From Aralia elata (taxonomy: Eukaryota; Streptophyta; Magnoliopsida; Apiales; Araliaceae), in the NCBI GenBank assembly GCA_034770075.1, contig CM068382.1:10744685-10808684 (forward strand): a stretch of 64,000 nucleotides of DNA. Direction: 5' to 3'. The translations under genes and the position numbers were made by a program. A model generated the notes under the pieces. The model was not told the origin of the DNA, ran no database searches, and saw only the letters and a program-made list of their open reading frames with translations. Of the stretch, positions 10,689 through 22,690 are shown in pieces; within the stretch, counting starts at the first letter, position 1, and each line of letters begins with the position of its first letter.

Positions 10689-13600
10689 CTAACTAGACCT
10701 AGAACTCTCATCCTCAACCTTTTCAACATTTTGATACTTATACAAGCAAGCACAAACTACATAATACCCAAAATTCAAAACCCCAATCACAACCAAAACC
10801 CAATAAACATTATCCAGCCTCCCATAATTTATATCATCCGGTAACCACCCGGTCACGTTTCGGACAAGATCTATCAACGCAGTGCTCAAATAAAACGCTA
10901 CCGCAATTATCAGAAAAATCATTGCAGTCGACAAGCTTTTAAGCGAATCCGGGAATTCTTGATAATACAAATCAACTTGTCCAGGAAAATGAAATGCCTC
11001 TCCAATTCCCACAATAGCTAGTTGTGGCACGAGCCACGAGACCGATATTAAGTGCTTGGATTGAGCTGCATTGTGCCTTTTTGATTCGACTAGAGCAGAT
11101 AGAGCCATGCTGATTATGTTGAGAATGTGCCCGATTCCTATGCGTTGTAGGGGTGTTGGAACTCTATCAAATAATTTTTGAGACAAGGGGATTAAGAAGC
11201 GGTCGAATATGGTGAGAAAGATTGATGTGGAGATTAGTACGAACACTAGGACGGATGCTGGTGGGATTTTGAAATGGGGGCCGAGGCGACGGTCCATGGT
11301 TAGGGCTTGGAGGACTGCTAAGCTGGATTGCATGCCAATTGGGGTGGCTAAAAATATGCTGGAAGACCATATGGGGAATATTCTGATAAGGGTTTTGAGT
11401 TCTTCTACTTGTTGGACTGTGCATGTTTTCCATGGGTTTGCAACTGAGCCATCTGGATTGATATCAGTTTCGGATTTAAATGCTGCCCGATTCAGGAACC
11501 TGTTTGATAAAAAATAAGAAAAGAAGAAGAAGAAGCATGCATGTGTTATGTTTATTAGGTAACTCAAATTAGTTAGCTGGTTTCATAACTAATATTTTAC
11601 ACGAAGAACTTTATTTACATATAGATGGGGGAATTAAAGCTATTGTTCCATTGGACAAAATATTGTAGTACGAATAAACGGATTTAGATTCGGTGAAGTT
11701 GAGATTTTGGAAAGTTAGGAAGTTCAATATAAGAAAAAGTTATATTTGTATAACTGAGTTGCATTGCAACTTGGCATTCTTTAATAGTATTATTAAGGTT
11801 GCAAATGCAACTATGTGTTATATACATGCAATTTGAATTTTTATGACTTCCAGAAATGTCCAAACTCCTAATAAATACCATGAGCAAGTAGGGGTATAGA
11901 TAGTTGGCCTAACGGTGCAAATTAAGGGAAGTAAGGATTTCCTTGCCTGCAATTAGTGACCATGAATGTGAGATACTATATACTACCTGCGCTCTAAATA
12001 GAATATATTTATGTGCATATCTAGTTTCACATCCAAAAACGTACTCTAAATAGAATATATTTATGTGCACCAACAACATAAGGTGCCCCACTATCATATA
12101 TGATGATGGTCCATGGCTTTGGGCATGGAGTGGTGAAGAGAATTCAGAGAATGGTGAGCATGCCCATGCCCATGCCCACTATAAATAATACAACGCTTAT
12201 GGAAACAGCATTTCTTGTACAAGAATGTCAATATTATCATATGAATGAGGCATGTTCGCTTACTGAAAAGGTAGCCATCACTATTCATTGTGATGATTGA
12301 AATGAAGCACTCTTCAGAAACTTCATATATTCACTATAATTATGTTGTCCCTCTAAGCCACTGCATGTCTCCACTTGTGAAAATCCAATTAAATTGTACT
12401 TACTACCCCATTAATTTCTTTTTACATGCTCATGTATATGCGTTATCTCTGTGGTCATGTGATGAGAGAGAAAATGTCATTTATATTAATGGTTGTTGTA
12501 ACGGGTGTGTTGAACATTTTTTGTGTGCATAAAATTAATTTCTTGCTTAATTCTTAATTATCTATAACAAACCAAAGATATCAAAAGATAAATTTTTTTT
12601 AATGGAAGTAAATAGTAGAGGAAGATGAAGATAGAGAACCAAGACGAAAGGGTAAAATAACAGTAGAAATCACAAATCATACATTAAGCAGATAAATGTA
12701 AAGATTGTGTTGTCAAAACAGTAGAAAGATGAAGATATTAAATTAAATTAAGGTCTTTTCATTCTTAGCTTTTCTCTTTGTACCTTTATGCATTAAAAAT
12801 TATAGCTATTAAGAGATTATTTCTTAAGGCTCAAATATTAAATAAAACCTTACGTTTATCCAATTTTTTTAGCTTTTCAAACTATTTTTTTGTATCTAGG
12901 TCAAATAAGCTTCAAGGTATATATATTTTGTATCTAAGACTAAGCTATGACCTAGCCAGTCAAGCAATACAAAAGTGACTGCATATTTAAGAAACACCCC
13001 CTTTATTGTTAAGTGATCTAACAGTCGATCTATTCCTCCCTCGCTTCCTTTTTTTATGTCTTTTTAGAGAAAAAATTGTTTCTTTTATATGTGGTTTGTA
13101 GATTCTAGGATGAACTAACTGTTTAATTTTTTTTATATTATCTCCCTCAACATTAAACCCTAATTTATTTCACTCTCATCCTCTCAATGAATTTTAGAAT
13201 GTAAAATTAAAGTTTTAAATGTGTTTACTCCTAAAACGTATGTAGTATCAACTTAAGTTTTTGACAGAGTAAAAAAGAAAAAATAAAAGCAAGTTAAACC
13301 CTAATTATTACCTGAAGCTCTTTGTAGGTGGTGAAGCCACCTTCTTTACCTTCAATCCTCCATCATAGCCATAGTAAAAATCCTCACTTTCCGACGATAA
13401 CCGGACCTTCCTTTTCCGAATAGTCGCAACAACCACACGAGCAATGCCGGTAAAGGGGCTATTTTCCGGCTTGGCACGACGATAAAACCGAGTTCCGAGC
13501 AAGAAAATTGCTAAACCAAGTATATTAGCCCCAACACTTAGACCAAACCCTAATTTCCAACTCACATTATCTTCAATATACACAATGACTGTGGAGGATA

Positions 13601-15017
13601 TTACAGAAGCAAGGTATGTGGCAACAAAGTACCAATTAAAGTAAACACCTTGATCTTTTGGATTATGAAATTGATTTGCTCCCATGGTGGTGATGGTGGA
13701 TCGAAGACCGCCTATCCCTATTGAGGCCAGTGTTATACCGGTATAGAGTATTGAGAATTGTAGTTTTGATGGGGTTTTACACAAGCTTGAGGATCCATCT
13801 TCGCAATGTTGAGGCCTCAAGGAATGGATTGTTGTAGTTAGGAACAAAAGGACTATGCCCTGCATGGACAATTAAACCTAGCTTAATATGCAAGTCAAAT
13901 GGTTTTACATGGTGATTAAAACATGGTACAAAAAGTGGATACTAAATAAATAACGTATGCTCCGGTGGAATTCAAATATGTTATCCCATTTTTTATCTTA
14001 TTTACTGTCTTAACTCATGTATTGTTTTTCAAGTATTTTTTTATTCAGTTACATATATACTTAATTATTGATATATCAATACATACATAAGATTGGGACA
14101 GTAGATGAGGATGGTATATTTAATAGGGAGTGAGACAGTATAATAGGACATGCGTGAGTGTGATTTGTTGATGATTCAGTATTCACTAATTCAGATTTGT
14201 TGTCCTTTTTTATGTCTGATGATCATCTACGGTCACCTCATGATTAATTTAAAAAATTAAATAACCTAACCATATTATGCTTTGCAATTTATATAGGATA
14301 TGAGAGGAGACAGATGATAAGACAGAAGATTTGGACTTTCACTATTCACATATGGACACAATTAACAATTTTAACTAATCACAAACACATCATTTAGTGT
14401 TCACCTTTACATTGTATGCATTTTTAGTATCCATTTTTTCATCGCAGCATTATTTATGAAACTACAATACTCAAATTATAGTGTGCTCTTAGTATTTTGG
14501 AAAATTAGCTATATAAATCAAAATTAAGTCATAGAATATTGAGCATAATTATATACCAAGAAAGAGATGAAAGAAGAGATCCAGACAACGGGGTAACAGC
14601 CTAGAAATGAGTCAGCTATGATGGCTCCAATAACAGGAATCAAACTGGTGGAGCCATTGACAAGGTTGGATATTTGAGCAGCATCAATACTCTTTACATG
14701 GAACTCCTTAATCAGATAAACTATAAGATTCGCCGCCCATCCTCCGGAAGCAAGTGTCAAGGCCGCCGTACTTGCTGCATGCAAATTGGTTAGTGTACCC
14801 GTGAATTTAGTCGAATTAATGCTCAATATTTAAACGCAAAATTTCGAAAGAGAAAAAATAAAAATGTCTCCTATGCTATTCATAATATAATATGTGGAAG
14901 TATCGAGGATCTTCTTTATAAAGATATCTAGATAAACAAACCTATGATGAAGGGGAAGGTAATCCAGCCGCCTTGTTTTCGATCGGTGGTGGTCGAAAAT
15001 GGTGCCTCTGTGTCCAT
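10689..15017 (-). CDS. NPF (NRT1/PTR) family transporter, NPF2/NAXT-like
   Basis: Proton-coupled transporter of the major facilitator type, probably in the plasma membrane. Relatives in the NAXT subgroup of NPF2 export nitrate. Exons in transcript order: 15017-14942, 14774-14557, 13859-13312, 11499-10689 (76, 218, 548 and 811 nt). Phases are consistent and give 550 residues, normal for the family. The start is MDTEAPFSTTTDRKQGGW, immediately before the first membrane helix. Recognisable blocks are ASGGWAANLIVYLI, DAAQISNLVNGS, IGAIIADSFLG, SLRPQHCE, GIGGLRSTITTMGANQF, YFNWYFVATYLASVIS, KTLIRIFPIWSS and IGEAFHFPGQVDLYYQEFP. The ExxER motif usual in helix 1 of proton-coupled members is absent, as in NAXT-type proteins. 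The substrate is inferred from the subgroup. Intron 3 (11500-13311, 1.8 kb) holds no gene; it contains a short repeat of CTCTAAATAGAATATATTTA near 11992 and 12043. Confidence 0.9.
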
Positions 15018-15092
15018 TATGTTATGTTCAAGCAACCCAATTGTTGTAACTGCTTAAGGGGCTTCTATATATGAAATGGAGCTCTATATATG

Positions 15093-15133
<41 letters not shown>

Positions 15134-15480
15134 GTGTCTGTGTGCTTGTAATTTGTGTTGTCCCAAAACTTTTTGAAGATATCCTCCTTCTATTTCAATT
15201 GCTGAAAGATGTATGTGTTGTTGGCCAATACTCTTCGAGGAGCACTATATATTTAACATATCTTTGTGTTTATATCTTTCCAATATTATCTATAAAGCAA
15301 TTATTATGTGCCAATTATAGAAATCTTAGGGCGCCATGGGAAAATGAAAATAATATATAGTTATTTCGTCACAAAAAGAGAATCTCAATTATAGCACCAG
15401 ATCGATTAATGAGTAATACGACGTAATTCATGTCATAATGAATAATTGCTAATTGGAAATTATCAAAAGATTACTTAGTA

Positions 15481-15532
<52 letters not shown>

Positions 15533-16519
15533 CAAAGTTAATTTGATGAAGTGAACAATTAAGAAGAGAATTAAAGATATAAATTTGATAGAGTACATGC
15601 TGAAAAAATGTTTCCGAAATTGATCATAAGATTCTTAAAGAAGTGTAAGTTTAAGGCACTAAAAGCTTTGGTCCTCCTGAATAATTTATAATGCCATAAG
15701 AAGAAAGTAGAGAATTGGGAAAAGTGAAGAATAAGGCACTAAAAGCTTTGGTCCTCCTGAGTAATTTATAATGCCTAAAATTCATCATAAGATTCTTAAA
15801 GTGTAAGTTTGAAGATACACTAAGCCAAAAGAGTGATGAAATAAAACTTTTTCCTTCTTTTTTTTTTCTATTTTTGCTAAATATAAACTTTTTCCTTTGC
15901 CATTATTAAAGGACATTAAAAAATTAAATTTTGTACTACCAGTATTGAGATAGAGGGAATTGTATGGTGCTTTTATTAATTCCACTTCTTGCTTTTTTCA
16001 TTTACCTAATCACTAATAATTAGAATCTAAATATGCACTTAAAGGTACTGTTCAAAATTTACTTAATTATAATTATATTGGATGTAAACCCTTAAAAATA
16101 TAAGCAAAGGATAATCTACTTTAAATCTTACTATGGTGAAAGTCTAGCCCAAAAACTACCCCAATAAATATACCATTTGTACTTCCAAATTAATAAAATT
16201 CTCCATGTTGTTGTATTCCGTGTACGTCCATCATTATTATGTTGATTATATTTACAGTTTATTAGTATATATTATTATATTGAGAAAAAAAAGAACGTGT
16301 GTCTTAAACACATATAATTTTATATGTGCTTAATTATTTTAAGAGATTTTTTTAATGATATTTTTTAACATTTCACTATTTTCATTAATTAATGATTATT
16401 TCAACATTTCACTAACTTAATTGTCAATCGAAATTAAGTCGTATCACGTGCAAGATACACAAAAACTTAGGCGCGCGTGTCTAAAACACATACTCCCTTT
16501 TTCTATTATATTGTTAATA
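15018..16519. other. Intergenic region upstream of the NPF gene
   Basis: This is the presumed NPF promoter side. It contains TA-rich runs (15098-15128, 15483-15530). GGCACTAAAAGCTTTGGTCC occurs twice (about 15655 and 15736), and CATAAGATTCTTAAAG occurs twice (about 15625 and 15785), so a local duplication is present. I see no gene. Confidence 0.6.
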
Positions 16520-16775
16520 TTCTCTCCGTCCCAAATTAATTGCTCAGTTTTAACTTTTTTAAGATAAATTGACTATTTTTAGAATTAATAATTAAGCATA
16601 TATAAATATATTTTTAAAATTATAAAAATTGGGGTTAGCAATAAATTGTATACTTTCTTTTGTTTATAATCTTTTCACCTATATTTTAGCAAAAATAGTA
16701 AAAAGATTAATTTCAAAAATGGTCAATTTGACTTTAAAAAGTCAAAACTGAGCAATTAATTTGGGACAGATGGAG
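16520..16775. mobile_element. Stowaway-like MITE (copy 1)
   Basis: The left terminus contains CTCCGTCCCAAATTAATTGC and the right terminus is its reverse complement, GCAATTAATTTGGGAC, ending in GGAG. The element is flanked by TA on both sides, the Tc1/mariner-type duplication. Related copies lie at 35872-36126 and 53742-53998. Confidence 0.85.
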
Positions 16776-17114
16776 TAACTAATAAAATGAAAAAACACAT
16801 TATAAAATTTAAAGTTCCATTCCGAGATTAAATATGATTAGGTCCCCTAATCCAAGCATTTAATGTAGGTCGATCATTTTAAGAGTTGAAGTTATATTTC
16901 ACATATAATATATGGGAAAAAAAAATCTAAAGCATGTCTTAGTCAAGTTTGACTAATGTTACTTAACAAACGAAGTAGTTTTGTATAAAAATTATAATTT
17001 TAAATTTTCTTACATAAAATTCAAAAATAGAAAACTTAACCCTAAGGGGTGAGATTACATCGTTTTTACTAAGTAACCTTAGCCAAACTTGATTAAGACA
17101 TGACCTAGATTACT

Positions 17115-17145
<31 letters not shown>

Positions 17146-17277
17146 AAAACCGTCGTCATAGCCTTACTGTGTAGTGCACAGCTGTGCATCAACATTTTTT
17201 CCATATATATAGAGAGAGAGAATGTGAAAAGACTCCGCTTGTAAGATACGATAATCATAACCACCAATTATAGCTTA

Positions 17278-17909
17278 GGGGTTTGTTTGCTTACATCTGA
17301 ATGGATCTGAATGAGTCTGAATTTGACCGAATAAGTCATTCAGACTGTTTGTTTTATTATTTTTAAACTTTGAATGTGTTTGAACAATTCATCCAGAAAA
17401 TTGTAGCCAAATCAGTAAGAAGTAGTGTTGAATGATATTTTTACCTACCTACCCTCATAGACAATTAAAAATTACATTTAATATCCATCTTTTTTTCCTA
17501 TTGTAAACAAATTTTGTTATGTAAAAATTGTTTTATGATTTTTTGCTTTAACAAAATGAATGTTGTTGTAGTCTTTTGTTTTAGTTTTATAAACTAAAAG
17601 AATGTTATTAAAAAAATTATGTTTATTCTTAAAATTATATTACTAATAGTATACTCCATCAAAGATTGTTCACAAGTTTATATTTAATTTTTTTCTAGAT
17701 AACATTGTTTATTTATAATTACATACTAAATTTGTTAATAATAGTTCAGAATGTTAAAATAGTGAAATACACGTATTCAGATGTTTTAGATAAACAGTTG
17801 TCAAACACATGCATCATTTCATTCTATATTCACAGTTTCTACTTCATTCAGCTCATTCAGATTCTCTTATACATTCACAACTTTTCATTCAGTTTTATCA
17901 AATAACATC
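17278..17909. mobile_element. Candidate PIF/Harbinger-like MITE
   Basis: The segment is bounded by TTA on each side (17275-17277, 17910-17912). It has weak inverted ends: left GGGGTTTGTTTG, right end reverse-complementing to GATGTTATTTG. The subterminal sequence is rich in CTGAATG and its complement CATTCAG. There is no transposase. The ends are degenerate, so the class is tentative. Confidence 0.4.
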
Positions 17910-18131
17910 TTAGTGTAGCATGATATACATTGTTGGGCCCTCTATCTACGTACAAGCTTAAACTTTAAAATGAATTGATTACTTAATATGGTATCAAAAC
18001 TCTAGGTGTGCAAGTTCTTATATTCAAATCTTCTCAATCGCACAATTGTCTTTATAATTAATTTCGTAAGTGCAAATATTTTTAATATCTTCTTTTTCTG
18101 TAAAAAAATTACATTTGAGGGTGATATATAT

Positions 18132-18577
18132 TGTTCGGATATAAATCCTAACAGGCTGGATTGGGCTTCTTATGTTGGGCTCGGCCCAAAGGCCAATCAC
18201 ACCTAGCGGATTCTATGAGGACTCTCCAGTCCGAAATGGCTTGGGCCAGTATCCAAGGCCCTTGTGGTTCCTTACTGGATAATACTTCTATCGGATCAAG
18301 GTAGTTGAATCCGGGTCTAATAAGGATTCTGGGCAGAACACTCCTAATAGGAGTAGAAAGTAACCAAGTGAATCCTTATAAATACCCAAGTAACAATGAA
18401 GGTCAGGTACAACACTTTTACCCTACTAAATATTTGACCTCCATTGTTAGCGTACCTTGAGCTTGTTACTTACTCTTACACCCGAGGAGTCTCCACACGG
18501 CCCAAGCCGTTGGGACTTTTGTGCAGGTACACGCGCGGAGAGTGGATTGGACGCGCGGACAAAATCAAGCGTTAACA
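18132..18577 (+). repeat. 5' LTR (446 bp)
   Basis: Starts TGTTCGGATATAAATCC and ends GCGTTAACA. It contains a TATA-like box TATAAAT at 18377-18383, which probably drives element transcription. It differs from the 3' LTR at only two positions I could find: C versus T in GATTCTGGG(C/T)AG, and A versus G in AAAGTA(A/G)CC. Confidence 0.95.
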
Positions 18578-18590
18578 TTGGCGCTAGAAG
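18578..18590 (+). other. Putative primer binding site
   Basis: The sequence TTGGCGCTAGAAGG directly after the 5' LTR is where a tRNA 3' end would anneal. TGGCGC matches the complement of tRNA ends used by Tat/Athila elements, but the match is short, so the tRNA is not identified. Confidence 0.55.
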
Positions 18591-18637
18591 GAGGGCCTTT
18601 TAGTAGAAAATTGCTTTGGTGATCAAAACAAATCCAC

Positions 18638-20060
18638 ATGGAAAATTCACAGCGAAGCAATCATGGTTCACACGGACCAGTGCAATCTCGGCCACATCGG
18701 GAGGACGTCAGTCGAACGGGGACAACGCCTTCAGCAGATCCTTGATCGAAAGAAAGCTCTGGACGTCCAGCAAGAAGAGCTTGACAGGCAGTACATGGAA
18801 TTGAACGAAGCTGGGCAACAGTTGTTGAGCGAGAATGGTTCGGCCTCTCGCTCCGCTCCCCGCCGACGAAGAGATGATCGACCCCAAAGGCGACATCGAG
18901 ATGACAACCAGGCCCAGTCTGAATCCATCTTTACGAGGGACTTGAGAAAGAGAGCCCGGTCACCATCTAGACGAGATCGTCGTGAGGGTCCTCGGCGAAG
19001 CCCTGAAAAAAGTCATACTGGGGAGTCGTTCCCCCGAAGGGCTGTGGAACAACCGTCAGGGACCAAGAAGCCTCGGGCCACCCCTTTCACCCGAGACTTA
19101 GCCAACGCGAAGATCGATAGAAAGAATAAGGTCCCCTCAAATCTGGAGATGTACGATGGAACCGGAGATCCCCATGATCATACATTCACTTTCGAACAGG
19201 CTATGCTCTTTCATGGTCATGATGAAGCGGCCATGTGCCATTTATTCTTATCTACCCTGAAGAAGACTGCTCGAGAGTGGGTTGTCTCCCTACCATCAGC
19301 ATCCGTTGCGCTCGTGGGATGATCTGCAACAACAGTTCCACACCCGCTTCGGCTAGCAACAAGAGGCGGGCTAAGATGATCACATCCCTGATGCAGGTTA
19401 AACAGAGACCGAATGAGACGCTTCGGCAGTATATAAAGAGATTCCGGGAGGCTGTATCTGAGATCAACGATATAGATCCGAAGCAGGTGATCCACTTTTT
19501 GACCATGGGATTGAACGTGGATAAGTCTAGCAGGTTGATCGAGGAAATCATCTCGAAGGCACCCGAATCCCTACCAGAGGCATATGACAAAGTCGATAAG
19601 TTCGTTGAGTTGGAAGAGGCGCTCGCTAACCTTCGGGGCACCTCGAAAAATACAGGTGATTTTCACCAGAGAGACCCCCGAGGAAACGACGCCGATAAGA
19701 AGTACAACGATAACGACAAGGGGAACAACAAGAAAGATTCCCAAGATAATCGGCAAAAGAAGAATAATGGTTCGAGAGACCGAGGTAACAGGGATAATGA
19801 TAAGGACTACACTCCCTTAACCTTGAGTAGAGCCGTTATCATTAAGGAAATTAAGGACCAGCCTTTCTATGAAAAGCCCCCGAGGATCAGAGTTTTTGCC
19901 AGACAAAAGGAAGGGGACAAATATTGCGACTACCATGAAGCCAAGGGGCATGACACTGAAGATTGCTACCAGTTGAAGGATTTCCTAGAAAGGCAAGTCC
20001 GGAGGGGTAACCTGGATTGCTATGTGGCAGATCGATACAAACCAAGTGCTTTCGATCGGA
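18638..20060 (+). pseudogene. gag region of the Tat element (frame-broken)
   Basis: Structural polyprotein part that would form the retrotransposon capsid. An Arg/Asp-rich N-terminal region (about 18840-19010) is followed by the gag block around LEMYDGTGDPHDH and, further on, by RPNETLRQYIKRFREAV. A zinc knuckle of the form C-x2-H-x4-H-x4-C (CDYHEAKGHDTEDC) lies near 19930. The likely original start is ATG at 18638, which runs into a stop near 18747; the similarity continues in another frame. Two further single-base shifts lie at about 19305-19311 and 19349-19354, so no continuous gag frame exists. The downstream part continues into the protease in one frame. Confidence 0.85.
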
Positions 20061-20199
20061 TAGCACCACCACCTCCATCATCGGGAACAGCCCGAGGAGT
20101 TGTCGACGTTATCTCAGGAGGCCCAATATCAGCTCTGTCTAACCGGAAGAGGAAGGCCTTCGCTAGAGAGGTCCATCAATTGTCTGGGCAGCCCAAGAC

Positions 20200-22322
20200 T
20201 TCTCCGACCGAGCCCATTACCTTCTCCGATGATGATTACCCCCCGGGAATAGTCATGCCACACCAAGATGCATTGGTCATCACGGCCCAGGTTGGAACTA
20301 TGGATCTGAAACGCATGCTGGTGGATAACGGAAGTTCAGTGGACGTGCTCTACAGCCACGCCTACAATCGGCTGGATCTGGGGGGAAGGAAGTTGGAGAT
20401 CTGCAATGAGTCCCCGCTGTATGGCTTCGGGAACAACCCAGTCCGAATAGCAGGGACGATAGAATTACCAGCGATCTTCGGCACGGCTCCCAAACAGGCT
20501 TCCATCATGATAAGGTTTTATGTGGTCCAGGTGGAAAGCAACTACAATGCTATTCTCGGGAGAACAACTTTGGCGGCTTTAAAGGCAGTTACCTCAATTC
20601 CGCATCTGAAGATGAAGTTTCCGACCGAGAATGGGATTGGTGAAGTGACTGGTGATCAGGATTTGTCTAGAAGGTGCTATCTCCAGACTATCCAGGCGAC
20701 TTCTGTGGGGGTGAGTAAGCAAAAAACTACGATGAAAATTGAGCTAGAACCTTTTACAGAAGGAGGCTCTGAGCCGATAGCTACGCCTGCTGAAGAAACC
20801 GAAGAGATTCCATTGCTTCGGGAGGACAGCGCCAAGACAATACAGATCGGTACCGGTTTGGAAACGGGCGTCAGAACCAGACTCATCGAGCTGGTGAAAG
20901 AGTACTCAGACATATTTGCGTGGACGCCAGCTGACATGCCAGGAATAAATAGGGATGTGGCCGAACATAAATTAAGTGTCAACCCCAGCCACAAGCCCGT
21001 CAAACAGAAGAGGCGTAATATTGCTCCCGAGAGACAAAAGGTGATAGATGAAGAGATCGAAAAGTTATTGGCTGCCAACTTCATTTATGAAATAACTTAT
21101 CCGGAATGGCTTGCCAACGTGGTGCTGGTGAAGAAGCATAACGGGAAGTGGAGGATGTGTGTAGACTACACGGATCTTAATAAAGCATGCCCGAAAGATT
21201 ATTATCCTCTCCCGAACATCGATCAACTAATCGATTCCACTGCGGGACACACTTTAATGAGCTTCTTGGATGCTTTTTCCGGGTATAATCAGATTGCCAT
21301 GTACAAACCAGACATCCCGAAGACATCCTTCATCACTCACCGAGCAATCTACGCCTACAAGGTTATGTCGTTCGGTCTGATCAATGCTGGGGCAACTTAT
21401 CAAAGAATGATGAATAAAGTGTTCAGAGATCAAATCGGCAGAAATATGGAAGTTTATGTGGATGATATGATCGTACGAAGCATGGGAGACGAAGACCACT
21501 TGTCAGATCTAGAAGAGTGCTTTCGGAACGTCAGAATCCATAATATGAGACTTAATCCCGCCAAGTGCACTTTTGGACTCGGGTCCGGTAAATTCCTGGG
21601 ATACATGGTTAGCCGACGAGGGATAGAAGCTAATCCCGAAAAAATATCGGCCATCCTCGAGATGCAATCCCCAAGGAGTTTCAAAGATGTTCAAAGATTA
21701 ACAGGGAGACTCGCTGCCCTTCGAAGGTTCGTGGCCCGATCAGCAGAGAAATGTCTGCCATTCTTCAATACTCTAAAAGGGGCTCAGAACCAGAAGACGT
21801 TCGTTTGGACGGAAGAGTGTCAGCTTGCCTTTGAACAGATCAAGCATTATATCTCTTCTCCTCCTATCCTCAGTAAAGCTCTTCCCGAGGAGAACCTACA
21901 GTTGTATCTATCGGCAACACAGTTTTGCGGTCGGGTCAGCTTTGATAAGGGAGGACACACAAGGTCAGAAACCAGTCTACTACGTAAGCCATGCTCTTCG
22001 AGATGCCGAGACCCGATATCCGAACATAGAGAAGTTGGCTTACGCGTTGGTTATTTCTAGCCGGAAACTTCGGCATTACTTTCAGGGAAGAACCATCACA
22101 GTATTTACAGATCAACCCCTTCGGAAAGTATTGTACCGTCCCGAGTTTTCGGGGAGACTAGCAGCGTGGGCTGTGGAGCTAAGTCAGTTCAATATAGACT
22201 TTCGGCCTCGAACAGCAATTAAGGCGCAGGCTCTGGCGGATTTCATTGTTGAGTGTTCTTTCCCTGAGGAGAAGGAAGAAGAGACAGTTGAATTATCAAA
22301 TCCGACTACAGACTCGGCATGA
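20200..22322 (+). pseudogene. Protease, reverse transcriptase and first RNase H of the Tat element
   Basis: The aspartic protease active site appears as VDNGSSVDVLY near 20325. The reverse transcriptase follows from about 20980: KWRMCVDYTDLNKACPKDYY, FLDAFSGYNQI, and the catalytic YVDD box near 21455-21470. The RNase H of Ty3 type follows, with GSALIREDTQGQKPVYYVSH and VFTDQPL. The frame changes within a TTTT run at about 21922-21926, between RT and RNase H. The second segment ends at a TGA at 22320-22322, beyond which homology continues in the same frame. All catalytic RT Asp residues are present. Confidence 0.9.
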
Positions 22323-22690
22323 TGGACATTATTTGTAGACGGATCTAGCGTCGGACCTCGCAGCGGGGCTGGGGTGATTCTTACATCCCCCGAAGGATTC
22401 AGGATCCAACAATCTATTCGCTTCGGGTTCACAGCTACCAACAACATTGCCGAATATGAAGCACTTATAGCAGGTCTAAGGTTGGCCCGAAGCCTGGAGG
22501 TAAAAAACCTGATGATATACAGCGACTCCCCCAACTCGTGGTAAAACAGGTATTGGGGGAATATGAAGCCAGGGAACCACATCTTCAGGCATATCTACAG
22601 CTGGTGCAGACGCTCCTCGAACACTTCCCTAAGTATCAAATTATTGGGGTAGTCAGAGCAGACAACACCATGGCTGACGCCCTCTCGAAG
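22323..22690 (+). pseudogene. Second (archaeal-type) RNase H of the Tat element
   Basis: Directly after the in-frame TGA the translation reads WTLFVDGSSVGPRSGAGVIL, then NNIAEYEALIAGLRLAR and IYSDS, the DG, E and D blocks of an archaeal-type RNase H. The frame shifts in a C-run at about 22528-22533. The end of the domain (ADNTMADALSKLA) lies in the frame of the integrase segment. Dual RNase H domains are typical of Tat elements. Confidence 0.8.

Noticed and set aside
11209..11517. Plus-strand ORF opposite the last NPF exon
   Set aside because: It is the complement of a well-supported coding exon with no family resemblance.
12094..12300. Overlapping ORFs on both strands inside the NPF intron
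   Set aside because: Driven by a CATGCC repeat and lying within an intron; no similarity recognised.
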